Shown: positions 26,518-39,289 of the stretch, piece by piece
Layout: each line of letters begins with the position of its first letter
How positions within the stretch are numbered: position 1 is the stretch's first letter
Source of the DNA: Akebia trifoliata
Taxonomy: Eukaryota > Streptophyta > Magnoliopsida > Ranunculales > Lardizabalaceae
DNA length: 64,000 nucleotides
Direction of reading: 5' to 3'
Assembly: GCA_017979445.1 (NCBI GenBank)
Contig: CM030713.1
Location: forward strand, 31,215,915-31,279,914
Notes under the pieces: model-generated
Database searches by the model: none
What the model was told of the DNA's origin: nothing
The model's input: the letters and a program-made list of their open reading frames with translations, nothing else
Translations under genes and position numbers: made by a program

Positions 26518-29500
26518 ATGGTTCGCGCGAGTTTGTCTCCCTCTTCCGACTCGAAATCTCAAGTTTATGAGAATATGGCAGAGAAAGACGAATGCATCGT
26601 CACTTCAAATGAGGATCTCATATTCTCACTTGAATTAGAAAACAATACTTCGATCTCTGGATTGGAAAATGTGGAATCTCCAAAATCTGAGCAATCTTTG
26701 GATTCGAAGAAAGTAACGGATGAAGAAATGGAAAAGAAATCTGTGCGAATGCAGACATCTGAAGCGATTTCAGAAGATTTGAGTCTCAAGGCATCGGTGT
26801 TGAAACCATCTCCAAGCGTACAGGGGAATCTGGATTGTTTTGAGACGGCTTTGTCTACAGGTTACTGGACGAACTTAGATAACAGTTCTATGGTGGAAGA
26901 AGCTTGGGAAAATCTGAAGAAATCGGTCGTGTTCTTCAAAGAAAAGCCAGTTGGAACACTCGCCGCTCTGGATCCAAGCGTGGAAGCTCTGAACTATAAC
27001 CAGGTGAACTCTCTCTCTCTCTTAAATCCAACATCATGTCGTTTGGCATTCTGAATGTGTTCTGTTTGTTTTAACCATGGATCACCATTATCAGTCTTGA
27101 TCTTGAATGTTTTTAGGAATCAACAATAATTTTTCTGCGATTTGTTATCCGATTCAGGTTAGAATCGAATCCTCTAGGAATTTTAGTAAAACTAATAGAG
27201 ATCAGAGTTAAATTTTTTTTAAAAAGAAGATAAATGTGAAGATCGAAGCTGGCTTTATTAGTTTCCGGTCTGCTTTGCGTTTCGCTTTATTTAATCGACT
27301 CCGACTCCCACTATGTTTGGACTTTGGACTGAGAGAAGTGGAGATAACAGAAGAGAAGAGAAGAAAACAGAAAATAAACTTTTCTCTCCATCATGTTTGG
27401 ATTGACAGGAGAGAAATTGGGATAGCTTTGGAATTTAAAAATGTCTTAAAAGAGATATAGGGGAGAGTTAAAATTATAAAATATTTTAAAAGGATTTCTT
27501 ATTGTTTAAGAAAGAAAATTCACCTTTTTTTCGTTTTCGTTTCTCTTATCTCCTCCTCTTGACAAATCAAATAAGAGAAATAGAGAGAAACTCATTTATT
27601 TTCTCTTCTCATCTCTCCATTTCTCTCGATCCATAATGGACCGTGATTTTATTTGAAAATTTTTAGTGTCCAATGAACGGCTGAGGTTTATCGAAGAAAC
27701 TGATCCATAGGAAATCTCAATTTTGCTTCCATCTCAGTCATATAAAAATAGAAATACTTAGATAATCATTTTTCTTTTTTAAAGTTCAGATTATAATTTT
27801 CTTATACAAAACGAAAAGTTATTTGTTCAATCCACGTTGGAGTCAAGGTATGAAACAGATAGTTGAGATGAGAAGATATTCCCATGAAAATGATTCATAA
27901 GCATGCATAAAACATTAAATCGAATCACAAAACCACTTTATCTGTTTTGTTACTATGTTTTAGTGGATGATATTTCAAATAATTTTTTAATCTTGTTTTT
28001 TTTTTTAATATATTAATTTTCATCTTTTGCTTGTAGTGGTCTAATTAATGCTACAAGCCCTACCTTAAGGAAAATCCTGGGGGGATTTTGTTTTTCACTG
28101 TGATTCTTACTGCTTTGTTTCCTCGAGATACGAGTAAAAGTATCTACGGTTATGTGTGCACCTCCACCTCAGAAATGTGAGGATCGCAGTAAATCCCAAT
28201 GTCACCTCAGCATTACTCCCCCACTGAAATGTTTAAGTATGTTCAAATTCTTTAGTTGACACAAACAGTTTTTTAAGAACAACTGTCAACCAAACTTCGC
28301 TTTCACACTAAACCAATTCTGGTATTTTCTTGATCTCCCAATCCCAACTAAGGTCATTGTATTAAATAGGAAAACATATATGATGGACACCATCTCAGTG
28401 ACCATGATGGTGTAGTCGCTAAGGAACCTATTGATTTAAATGGCCCATTAAGGGTATCTTTCCTTGTTTAATTGATGAGGTTGACATTAAATTGAAAGGT
28501 AAGGTTCGAGAATTTGTTGCCTCATCCAATGGAAGAATAAAATTTTACCTACTCAAGCAAAATTTCTGAAAAATAGAAAGGATGATTTCATTTGTATTTA
28601 TCTTGGAATTTTTGGTGATTCTTTTCCCATCTCAACCGTTTGGTGGACATTGTGTGTCCATCCTGATAGGATCCCAGAAAGATCAGTAAATTTTTGTGTC
28701 TTCTTTATAGGTGTATTAGCATGTGAAAGGAGTTGGTATCTACACCTAAGATTAAAATCCTACTCCCATACCTGAAATCTTGTCTCGCATTTTTTATGAT
28801 TGAGATAATCAATTATGATCAATTTTTCCTCCGGGTCATGGTTTATAACTCAGTATTGCATCTTGTGTTTCTCTCCATTGATATCTATTTAATTCATCTT
28901 GTTTGTCTCAGATGAGATTTAAAATCCTTTTACTCAGTTTATAATTATTTTTTAAAATATATTTATTCAAAAAATTGATTGACTTGGTTAAATTTTACTA
29001 ATTTGACCAAGAATTTTAAATATTGCATGGTGTATCTCGATTGTCATATGAGATATGATGCAATTAGATGAATCACATTGAATATCTCATCTTGCTCTTG
29101 AAAGATATTGAGATGATTTAGGTGAGTCATCTCGGCCTCATCATGCTTCATGTGATGAAGCCCAAAAGCATCAATAAGATGTGAGATCCCCTAGGAAATC
29201 TCTTCCTTGTCAGTGGTTCATTAGAGTTAGACAATAATTAAAAAAAAAAAATAGTTTACTCATACGTTTTTTTTCTACATGTAAGATGCAGGTCCGATTC
29301 TTTAGAATTGTTTCTTGTTTCATTCATCATCCATACATTTACAAATTAAATTTTTTTTTAACTTGCAATGGCAGGTCTTCGTGAGAGATTTTGTGCCTAG
29401 CGGTTTAGCCTACCTTATGAAAAATGTCCCAGAACCTGAAATTGTAAAAAACTTCCTACTAAAGACTCTTCATCTCCAAGGTTGGGAAAAAAGGATCGAC

Positions 29501-31295
29501 AACTTCACACTTGGTGAAGGTGTCATGCCAGCCAGTTTCAAGGTCCTCTTCGACTCACACCGAGGAAAGGAAACCCTAATAGCTGACTTTGGTGGTAGTG
29601 CTATCGGAAGGGTTGCTCCTGTTGACTCAGGATTCTGGTGGATAATACTTCTAAGGTCGTATACCAAGTGCACAGGTGATCACACCCTGTCTGAGATGCC
29701 AGAGATGCAGAGGGGTATGAAGTTGATTCTTAACTTATGCCTCTCAGATGGCTTTGATACCTTCCCCACTTTACTTTGCGCAGATGGTTGTAGTATGATC
29801 GATAGGAGGATGGTGAGTTTTCTTCATTTTTGTTTTCTCGTTTGGAATATTGTTGTCTCAAATTTCTTATGTTTGTGATTGGATGATATTTCTAGATTAC
29901 CAACAATAGTGGCACTTCTTTGAGCAGGGCATCTATGGGTATCCCATAGAGATCCAGGCACTATTTTTCTTTGCATTGAGGTGTGCACAACAAATGCTGA
30001 AGCCAGAATGTGGTGGCAAAGAACTGATGGAGCGGATCGATCAGCGGGTCACAGCTTTGAGCTTCCACATTCGCACCTACTTCTGGCTCGATTTCACCCA
30101 ACTCAACAATATCTACCGATATCGCACTGAGGAGTACTCTCACACTGCTGTGAATAAGTTCAATGTCATCCCAGATTCTATTCCTGATTGGGTTTTCGAT
30201 TTCATGCCTCTTCGAGGCGGGTACTTCATTGGTAATGTGAGCCCAGCTCGAATGGATTTCCGATGGTTCTTGATTGGGAACTGCATTGCAATCTTGAGTT
30301 CCTTAGCTACACCGCTGCAGGAAACAGCCATTATGGAGTTGTTTGAGGAGCGATGGGAGGACTTGATCGGTGATATGCCTTTGAAGATAGTCTACCCAGC
30401 TTTGGAAGGACATCAGTGGAGGACAATTACAGGGTGCGATCCAAAGAACACTCGCTGGAGCTACCATAATGGCGGGTCTTGGCCAGGTGAGTGTGTAAAC
30501 TATTCTTTATGTTGCTGCACTATTGCACCATATCTATATGTGCTGAGAAAAGTTTGCAAAGTTTGATATCCAACCTTAAAAGGTCACATTATGGGACTAA
30601 CCCAATCAGTGTGCATGGGGAATCGGACATTTTCGTTGGGTTGTTTCAATTGATTGATTAGGGCATACTTTCGATAGTAGAACAAGTGTTTCAAAAAAAA
30701 ACCTTTCCTTACTGAGTCAATAAGGAAAGTTAGGCGGCCGCATCTCCATGTAGGATTCAAAAACATGATTGGATGCCACAGGTTATAGATCACAAAATTT
30801 TAAAAACTTTCAAGCGTCCTCTAATGCCAAAATAGAATTTCAAGTTTCCTATTGATTAGTTTTTATAGAGAACTTCTTCCCACCTAGGACATTAGTTCCA
30901 CCTGTGGTAGGAATTAATCTAGAAAAGGAAGAGCTGCTGTTAATGTGTCTTGCTAATGGACTAACCACCTTTGGTTCATGTTGTTTCGGATTGTAGTTCT
31001 GCTATGGTTATTTACAGCGGCATGTATCAAGAGTGGTAGACCTCAAATTGCCAAGAGAGCTATAGAATTAGTGGAACAGCGCCTCTCCAAGGATGGCTGG
31101 CCTGAGTATTATGATGGGAAGGCTGGGCGGTACATTGGGAAGCAAGCGAGGAAGTACCAGACATGGAGCATTGCGGGCTACCTAGTTGCGAAGATGATGA
31201 TTGAGAACCCTTCGAATCTCATCATGATCTCGCTCGAAGAGGACAAGAAGGTTGCAAAGCCACGGCTTACACGTTCAGCTTCATGGACTTGTTGA
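26518..31295 (+). CDS. CINV: Alkaline/neutral invertase, glycoside hydrolase family 100 (4 exons)
   Basis: The enzyme cleaves sucrose to glucose and fructose at neutral pH in the cytosol. Exons 26518-27003, 29375-29812, 29928-30486 and 30997-31295 (1782 nt, 593 residues) join in phase with GT-AG borders. A variable Ser-rich leader (about 1-120) precedes the conserved domain, which starts near [20 protein letters not shown]. Family landmarks are [30 protein letters not shown] (Asp246, candidate acid/base), [18 protein letters not shown] (Glu468, candidate nucleophile partner) and [12 protein letters not shown]. The spacing of these two acids fits that reported for GH100 invertases; assigning them is inference. 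No transit peptide is evident, which supports the cytosolic clade. The C-terminus [10 protein letters not shown] resembles the phosphorylated 14-3-3 site region of Arabidopsis CINV1. Intron 1 is 2.4 kb and carries two repeat elements. In-frame upstream ATGs exist but lie before the TATA box. Confidence 0.93.
27290..27650. repeat. Dispersed MITE-like repeat, copy 2, in invertase intron 1
   Basis: Shares ordered blocks with 5880-6160, for example GTTTGGATTGACAGGAGAGAA, TGTCTTAAAAGAGATATAGG and AAAATATTTTAAAAGGATTTC. Its left edge GTTTGGACTTTGGACTG is the inverse of the right edge of copy 1. Purine-rich left and pyrimidine-rich right halves give fold-back potential. The open frame at 27236-27460 lies in this repeat and is not a gene. 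Confidence 0.6.
28073..28218. mobile_element. Fold-back element with GATACAAGT..GCATCTACGG core, copy 1
   Basis: The core GAGATACGAGTAAAAGTATC, then TACGGTTATG, matches three other copies in the window (31722-31899, 31927-32109, 61388-61566). The right arm inverted (GGAGTAATGCTGAGGTGAC) matches their GAGTNRTGCTGRRGTGAC ends. The left arm is decayed. It lies in invertase intron 1. Confidence 0.6.
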
Positions 31296-31721
31296 GGTTG
31301 GTAAGATGGTGACACTGCATGAGAAATCTATCCAAATCTTTGAAAGACAAAAAGTAGATAATATAAAGAGTATAGCTGACGTAGGTAGTATTACAAGCAT
31401 AGCAATATAGAATCTATCGATACAAATCATATGTTACTAAACTGAAAATTTTGTTTAGGCAATATTGACCATTTGATATATTTCGATTCAGAGAAAGTAC
31501 TTATGATGATTGACAGGTGAACTTGTATACATGCTTTTAGGAGTTTCTTTACTCATTAATAAATGGGTTTTCTATAATTCTTGTTTCTTAATTTTCATTC
31601 AACATTACTTCACTCTGGGATAAATGGCTCCCCTGTTTTACTGTGTGGTCAAGGTATACTATAGGAAGAAAAAGCCTTGTTTCAAACCAATATCAATTAT
31701 GATTCTCTTCCATTCTTTCTT
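31296..31721. other. 3' UTR of the invertase gene and spacer
   Basis: The transcript probably ends near 31560-31600 (ATTAATAAATGGG gives an AATAAA signal at 31557-31562). Nothing else is seen. Confidence 0.5.
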
Positions 31722-31899
31722 GAGTCGTGCTGGGGTGACACAAAGGGAGACACAGGGGTGGCACAATGATGGGGTGTCATGCACATTACCGTATATGCTT
31801 TTCCACAAGATACAAGTAAAAAGCATCTACGGTTATGTGCGCGCCATCACATCATTTGTGTCAACCTTGTGTCTCCGTTTGTGTCATTCTAGCATTTTC
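31722..31899. mobile_element. Fold-back element, copy 2
   Basis: Left arm GAGTCGTGCTGGGGTGACAC and right arm inverted GAAAATGCTAGAATGACAC. The arms pair across GTGACACAAAGGGAGACACA and its inverse. The core AAGATACAAGTAAAAAGCAT, then CTACGGTTATG, is as in the sister copies. The two flanks are both T-rich, so a target duplication cannot be defined. Confidence 0.75.
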
Positions 31900-31926
31900 C
31901 TTCTTTTTTCCAAGTCGTTTATCTTA

Positions 31927-32109
31927 GAATAGTGCTGAAGTGACCTCGAGATTGTACTTCATTTTGCACATCTTGAAATGGAAGTGTGTAGGAATCATAG
32001 GTGCTTTTTCATCAAGATACAAGTCAAAAAAGCATCTATGGTTCCTACGCACTATCACTTCAAGATGTGCGATGTGAGGTACAATCTTGAGGTCACTCCA
32101 GCATGACTC
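31927..32109. mobile_element. Fold-back element, copy 3, with exact 9-bp target duplication
   Basis: 183 bp. Left end GAATAGTGCTGAAGTGACCT, right end inverted GAGTCATGCTGGAGTGACCT; the arms stay paired for about 80 bases. The core AAGATACAAGTCAAAAAAGC is between them. TTTATCTTA is repeated exactly at 31918-31926 and 32110-32118. The 9-bp duplication points to Mutator-type transposition. It lies only 27 bases from copy 2. Confidence 0.85.
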
Positions 32110-32118
32110 TTTATCTTA

Positions 32119-33223
32119 ATGTCCTTACAGCCAAATCAAATGAGGAATTTTAGTTTTAGGTAGTGTAAAGTTTTGGTGGTAATTGGCCTTCTTCGTTGCA
32201 TGTGATTTAATAATCTCAATCATTATTCTTTAAGTTTATCAATTCCTCGGACTTCTCTTACTTTTATCATCACAAACACATTTTTTTATTTTTTTATTTC
32301 TATGATGAAGATATCATCCTCATAAAAAATCAGGTCATTCTAAAACTTCTAACCCTAATTTACAAGTTGAAGAATCGTGGACTGTCATATTTTTGTAAAC
32401 CACTTTTGATTAGAGATCATCCTCACAAAAAATCAGCCCATTATGAAACTTCTAACACATACAATGAAAAAATGTTTTGCACAATGTTTCGCTCTCCGTA
32501 GGGCCTCCGAACGCCACCTATATATATATAGGAGTTGTAATACATAACCATGTCTTTTTCGAAAGTGTACTTGTGATCTTGACTTTTGATCCCATCTTCT
32601 TCATCCTCTTCTCTATCCTGAGATATCAACAACTAACAAAGTATCAACAGCTAACAAAGTTCTCATTTAGAGAGATTCATAATCATTGAAATTGGGGATG
32701 ATGATGATTTACTACTATCAGCTCTTTGAGTCTTTGAAAGAACTCAGAAAGACATTGTAATCCAACCAATAGCCTTGTACCAATTACGAATTTGGATGTA
32801 TGATTATTTTCATAAATATTCAAAAGTTGATATATAGTTCAGTATTTTCAGAAAAATATGTACCTATTAACAATTTTCGTTACATATTTAAATCCTAAAT
32901 AAAAAAACTCATTTGTTCTGAAACATAGACAGCTAGAAAAACATCCAATCGAACACGTTTCTCTTTCCTTCCTTAGTTGTATCAATCTCTATAAGAGAGA
33001 TTCATAATCAGTGAAATTGAGGACGATGATGAGTAAATTATTTTAATAAAATTTTATATTGTTGATCTAATTGTTATATATTTTGTTAATCAAGAAAAAT
33101 AGGAAGGAGTAGATGATGAAAAAATTGGGAAAAATCTGATGATCATAATCATCTTTAATCTGCATTCGACTCTTTTGTACTAATTAAATATATTTTTTAA
33201 ACATATAATTTAATTTAATATAT
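32119..33223. other. Intergenic; partial relatives of two repeats, no gene
   Basis: 32200-32290 resembles part of the long dispersed repeat (TTTAAGTTTATCAATTCCTCGGACTTCTCTTAC). 32300-32490 is a degraded relative of the 24353-24736 fold-back (GATCATCCTCACAAAAAATCAGCCCATT and TAAAACTTCTAACCC). 32818-32920 resembles 33770-33870 (ATATGTACCTATTA..TTTAAATCC). Confidence 0.5.
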
Positions 33224-35100
33224 TTTTGTGTTAAATAAGAGAGTCAAACAATGAATGGTTGCATAATTCAGATGAGATTTCTTTGCTTTCTTTTTTTAAT
33301 TGATTTTTAGTTTTCTCTAATATCTCATGGTTGAATTATTAACTTCTCAAACTTCAATTTTTCCTTTTTCCCTCTATTCATGGCTGAATTAGCATGTAAT
33401 GTCACTAGTATTTAAGATTAATAACCTCGCGTGCATTCAAAAGGGCCTGGTTATCTTCTCTCATTTAAAATTCCAATAAGTGTGACTACTTTCATTTTAA
33501 ATGCATTTGTGGTCACATGCATAATGTTTTGGAAAATTATCGAATATCCTATTTTTTAAGGTTTGAGAAAATGTTCATATATCTAATTTTGTAGGTTTTT
33601 TTATTTCTATCAAAACAGTTATGTATATTGTATAATCACAATTGCTATTTACTTATTTATCCTTGTGAACCTACATTCAACTAAATTGCATCAATCGATC
33701 ATTATCAAGTTGTCCATATACTTAAGAAATACATTCACAATTTTCGATATATGACTATTTTCATAAATATTAAAAAGTTGACATATGGTTCATTATTTTT
33801 AGGAAAATATGTACATATTAGTAATTTCCATGGGTTAACTATTTAAATCCTATATAGAAGGACATATACTTATTATGTAGTGCATCTATTCCTTTTTCCA
33901 AGATCATCTGTAATATCATTTCGTACCCCACTTGTCCATGCATCGTGTGCATGCACACATACTAAGGATTTTCGGAACATGGGTTTTAAATCCTTTTTGA
34001 GCCCATGGCCGATTGCTCATGCGTGAGCTTACCCAAATCTCTCTCATATTCACTTAAGTAATATGAAAAGTTCTATATAAGAACTTGATATTTTCTTTCA
34101 ACCTATCTGATGTGAGACTAAAGAGTTTTACTAACAAAATCAAGAATTCCATAAACCATACAAATTCAAACCATGACGAGTAAGAATTGTTTGGAGTCGA
34201 TTTCCCATTCACCCATAAAGGATTGTAAACAACATATTAACTGAAAATATTCTCTTTGATGAGGAGAATAAGTACCGAAGAGGTCCGTCTCAAACTAAAT
34301 TTGGACAATGAGTTTTCATGGTGATCAGTCCCCGAGATGTCTTAAGGGAAGTCATTGGGCAGGTAATGTGAGATTCCAAGGATAAGAACTGCAAGTTTAA
34401 GGAGACAATTGAGCTTCAAATTGGTTTGAAGAACTATGACCCATAGAAAGACAAGTGTTTTAGTGTCGAATTCACCACTTAGTGTTTAGTTCACCACTTT
34501 TTAACTTATAGTCGAATTCACTGCTTACGGTTGACTTCACCGCTTACGGTTGACTTCACCACTTTTTATTGTATACATTTAGTTATTGTCAAGTTTGACA
34601 ATATTAAAAAAACTGCCGATCTTAATAGTAATTAAAAAGTTGTGAATCATATTTTTTTTTTTTCATTTTTTGAGTTTGAATCTTCGTAAATCTCTTTGGA
34701 ATACCCAAAATGCATAAATTATAGTAGCAAATTAAAAGTTACAATGTAATCATAAAAAAATTTAGAATTTCAACTTCGTTCTTCAGTTTTCTTTTAAGTT
34801 TATCACTTCCTAGGAATACTCTTACTTGCATAGTCACAGACACATTTTTATTTTTAGGGTTTGGCTTTACACTAGTCACTCTCAATATCATCATTTCTAC
34901 TATGTTAAATTCATTAACATATATTTCTTCTTCATCACAATCTATAAAGTACTTTCTCGGAGAAGTACTAGAATTCAAATAATTAATCTCATTATCTTCA
35001 TTTCTACTATGCTAAATCTATTAACATGTTCCTTCTTGATCACAATCAATTTCATAAAGTAATTTCTCGAATAAATATCTTACAAATTTATCTTTTTTTT
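33224..35100. repeat. Dispersed long repeat, copy 2 (right of the invertase gene)
   Basis: Same order and orientation as 23374-25800, about 9.85 kb away, but without the 24262-24937 block. Near its end it contains an internal tandem repeat about 107 bases apart (CATTTCTACTATGTTAAATT at 34892 and a similar block at 34999). No coding frame is supported. Confidence 0.7.
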
Positions 35101-37464
35101 TTTTACGCTATGACTAACTAGTTTTTACGGCCCATTTAAATGAGAAGAAGTACAAGAAATCAAATAATTAAGTTGTGACGATTAAATACTTATCACACAA
35201 TGAATGATGTCAAGCTAATAAGCTGAAAATTTGTATTCATTTCTAATAACATAATCCATTGGCAAAAGGAAGAAAAAAAAAATATAGGAAGTAATGAAAA
35301 AAAAAAATTGGTTGCATTTAAATGATCATTCAAAAGTGAATGGTCAATCTTAATTTTGATTTTTAGGTCCATAGAGGTTAGCAAATGTTGATGTACAGGT
35401 CCGTATAGAGATGTGCCAGATACTGACGAGGTTAGAGGCCCAAAATATACGACACATGGCAGTTATTCTTTATTTTTATTTGGGTGTAATAACTAAAATT
35501 TGGAGTGCCAATAGAAGTTCTGTATTTTAAGCAATTTGTGTGCATTATTCAAAATCGGGCCACATAGAACTCGTTTACTGGACAGGAAAGGTCGGGCTAA
35601 ACAGGCCCAATAGACAATCTTATTAACGATACAAGCCCAGTATAAACCAACGCAGGTTTTTAATATTTTTATTAAAACTTCAAAGGTTTAAGTGACTCAA
35701 AGGATATGATCCCGCGCACGTGCCTACAACACGGGTAGGGATGTACAAATTGCTCATTACCTGAAAATTAAATCGAAACCAAAACTCAAATGAACCGAAC
35801 CAGAATCGAATCGAAACTAAAATAGGGCTCGAAAATCAAGTTATCATAGTATGTTTATTTTTATTACTTTTAACACAAATGCTAATTTGACGAGTTGGTG
35901 AGACATGATATTTTTGCTACATCTTTGAATCCACTTTTGTTTAAAAATATTGCAAATTAAAATATTTAAATTTAAGTTCTATCCATCCGGACAAAAATCA
36001 AAGAATACTCGAAAAATCGGTTTCGTCTCAATTTTGTTCTAACCGTTGGATGTTAAACTCGGACCAAACCCGAACCCGAAAGTTTAGGATCGGTCTTACC
36101 TAGACTCCTCGGTGCTCACAGATTCCTCAATGCTTGCCGTGTTAAGCATACAAGGGTAGTTTGTAATGAACAATGATACTTTCGTAAATTAAAAATGCCA
36201 TTCAATACGCCCAGATTTATGTGATTAAAAAAATTTCAGTTTCTAAGGATAAGTTTTTGATGGCTTAGATAGTTATTAAAATTTCAAAAGGTGATCTCTA
36301 TGAAATGTCAACCTTCTATTCCTAGAATAACTATTACCCGTTGAGCTATGATCCTTCCACCCGTCTAAAATGATTTTTCAACCCAATGTCTGCTACACAT
36401 CTTAATTAGATACCCATTGCTTGTTGTGATGACTCCTCTAGAGTCTAGCCTCAGCCTCTAATGGGAGATGAGGTATTTGATTACAAAGTATTGAACCATT
36501 CAATTAACTTGATATCACCAAAACTATAAAACGACAATTATAGAATAAAGGGAAAATTATATAAAAAATATATTTTACAAAGAAGTAATAATTTTTTAGA
36601 AATTACTAAAAGAAACCTAAATTGACCCTTTAAAGGTCGAAAATTTTTAACTTATTTTTTTTACTAATATATATATATATTTTTTATATATAAAAATTAA
36701 CAATTCTTGCAATCACATTTTTTTTTCTTGGCACATTTAGGAACAGTTTTTGGTTGTTCTTAATACTACAGAATATTTTTGTTCAAAGAAGCATAAGAGA
36801 ATAACCTACCTCCTCAATTTAGGGCTACCATCAATCTCTTGAGACAAAATCATGTTTAAAGCAAGTGTCATCCTCTAAATCACAAATTATGTTTGATTGT
36901 TCAAAGTAAGAAAATTGAAACCCTAAAAAATAAGGGATAATTTTTCGCTCATAATCTCACAGGATTCCCTTCATTGCATGACATGTGAAATCTAATGGTG
37001 ATAATTTTGTATATTGGGAATGCTTTCAATACAGGTGGGCAAATGTGAATGATAGATTCTAAATCCCGTGAGATCTGTGAGGAAAAAACTTATAATTAAT
37101 GAAATTTTCGAAATAGAGAATCATTAGAGATCAAATGTAATAAAAGTTAAGAAGCACAAATTATTTTTTTTACTTTTTTTACATTTGACCATGAAGGTAT
37201 TTTGTGTGTTTTAATTTAGGAATAAAGTTTTACCAAGAAGGTTGTTACCACCAAATAAGTAATTTTCCCTACAAAAAAGTTAAAAAAATCACCATCATTT
37301 CATTTATAGAATTCTAACTGTTGATATTTCATACAAAGGTAATTCCACTCATAACGTGAATCGCACGTGCTACTTGGTATCGAAATCAACTTCCTGTTAC
37401 AACTTGTAATAATAATACCGCTCACAAGGGTCTTTCAGTAATTTTAAGCCAATAGTAAAGCAAA
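35101..37464. other. Intergenic, no gene seen
   Basis: Holds several GGCCCAA/GCCCA motifs at 35430-35640, which are promoter site II-like but have no gene next to them. A repeat rich in GAACCGAACC-type sequence (about 35737-36090) belongs to a common plant repeat also seen at 42623 and 45701. A half copy of the 37465 element starts near 36552. Confidence 0.4.
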
Positions 37465-37840
37465 GGGGAAATTATAAAATAAATAATAATAATAAATAAA
37501 TAAATAAAACTTAATAAAAAATATTTTGAATATGAATAACAACTTTTTAGAAATTATCAAAAATATTTTGGAGAATTAAGAACAATCGAAAATCGTTCCT
37601 AAATGTATAAAATAATAAAAAAAAAGTGGCAGTCAAGATTGTTGACTTTTTTTTTTGAATTTAATTAAAAAAATTCAGCCCTTAAAGAGCCAAAATTTTG
37701 AATTTTAAAATAAAATAAAAATCGGCTAAAAACTTTCGGCCCTTAAAGCATTGATTTAGATTCTTTTCGATAATTTCTAAAAAGTTGTTAATTTAAAAAA
37801 AAAAAAATTTATTAGGTTTTTTTTTATTATAATTTCTCTT
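37465..37840. mobile_element. Fold-back AT-rich element
   Basis: Left arm GGGGAAATTATAAAATAA, then AACAACTTTTTAGAAATTATC. The right arm inverted reads AGAGAAATTATAATAAAA, then AACAACTTTTTAGAAATTATC, so the arms pair for about 90 bases. The centre carries GCCCTTAAAG twice. A related half element lies at about 36552-36660. No coding frame. Confidence 0.6.
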
Positions 37841-39289
37841 AGAATAAATGTTCCAAAATGTATAAGACTAACAGTAGGAGTGTTGTGTAAATGTCTTGTA
37901 TTCTATTGCGCTACGCAAAGCTGCAGGGGTGAAGGGGGTGGAGTTTCCGGTCTGAATTTTTTTAAAAGTACAAAAAGGACAATCGTGCAATATTTTCTTA
38001 AGAAAATATTATTTTCGGGGAGTTTTACACATTTTAATAATTCTCGATTATATAAATAGAAATTTCTAAGAGTGTAAAATTGATGAGAAAATAGTGATTA
38101 TTCTTATTTTGTTCGGTGGACGTAGGCACATTGTTGAACCACGTAAATCATTGTGTTTTTATGTGATTTATTATCTTTGCTATTTTTTTTTCAAGGTGTA
38201 CATGTTAATACCTCAAAAAATTGAACCACCAAACATTTAAGAAAAGGAAAATATTAGATATTAAAAAATAGATGGGAACTAACAAATTTATTTCTCCTAG
38301 CTCATGTTATTAGTGGTACCAATTAACAGCCTATCTTTGCTGACTCTTGTATAGACTCTTGATTCGCCTTCTAATGTTTTAATCAACCCACAATTACAAC
38401 ATGAATCATCTGCATTGCAAATTATTCATTTTCCTTTCTATCACCCCTGGGTGATCCTCCATTATGATTCTATTTGGGTTATCCTTTTGGAGTGATCCTC
38501 CAAAGATAATATTATTGAGATGATGGGTGATCCCAAATTTGGAGGTGAGGGAATCTTTGTTTACAATACATCTTGCGATGCCCACAAAATTTAGAGTGGG
38601 TTCCTCTAACACCGACATTATTTGGTTAATAATCTTGATTGGGACCTTGATTTAATGAGATTAAGCATTTATTAGGAAAGATGATTAGAAAATAATGCAT
38701 CATTAGGAGTAGTTGTGTAAGATTCTTTTAAGTGTATGCGATTCAACAATAAAAAAGCAAAATAAATCACAAAAAAGACTGAGGACCCCACAAGCCAATC
38801 TTACTCAATTCATGTGGTACATGACATCAGAAAAGATCCACAAGATCATTAGTGGGTGTCTACATAATGGGGGATGTGGGCCTGAACCCAACTCCAAATA
38901 AGAACCACTCTTTGTTTAAGAGATTGGCATGACTGATAAATAAATGATTCTACTGATAATAAGATTCATTAATTTACAAAATCCTTAGTGTTTATATAGA
39001 AAAGAAAATAAAAATCTTAACCGTTTAATTGATCTAATCTTAATCTTTAATTACCAATCTAATCCTAAAAAAATATTTGGTATATCACTATACTCTTCAT
39101 AAAAACGCATAACAATTTAGTACTCTATTAACCTTCCTTGAACTTATAGCGATAAAAGACCGATGTTAATTTGATGAAAACTAAAACCTTAGTCAATTGT
39201 GTATTCTTCTTGATCAATTGCCTTCAAAGAATGTAACCGTTGATTACGTGTGTTGATGAGATGAAGAGTAGCGTAATAATTATTTGTCC
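37841..39289. other. Intergenic, no gene seen
   Basis: Short frames at 38406-38618 (-) and 38713-38901 (+) have no recognisable domain and no splice context. AT-rich filler. Confidence 0.4.

Noticed and set aside
23374..35100. The two long direct repeats as LTRs of one giant retrotransposon
   Set aside because: The sequence between is a complete intron-bearing invertase gene with no gag-pol. No TG..CA ends, primer-binding site or target duplication were seen.
38406..38618. 70-codon minus-strand frame
   Set aside because: No domain or neighbouring exon found; treated as chance.
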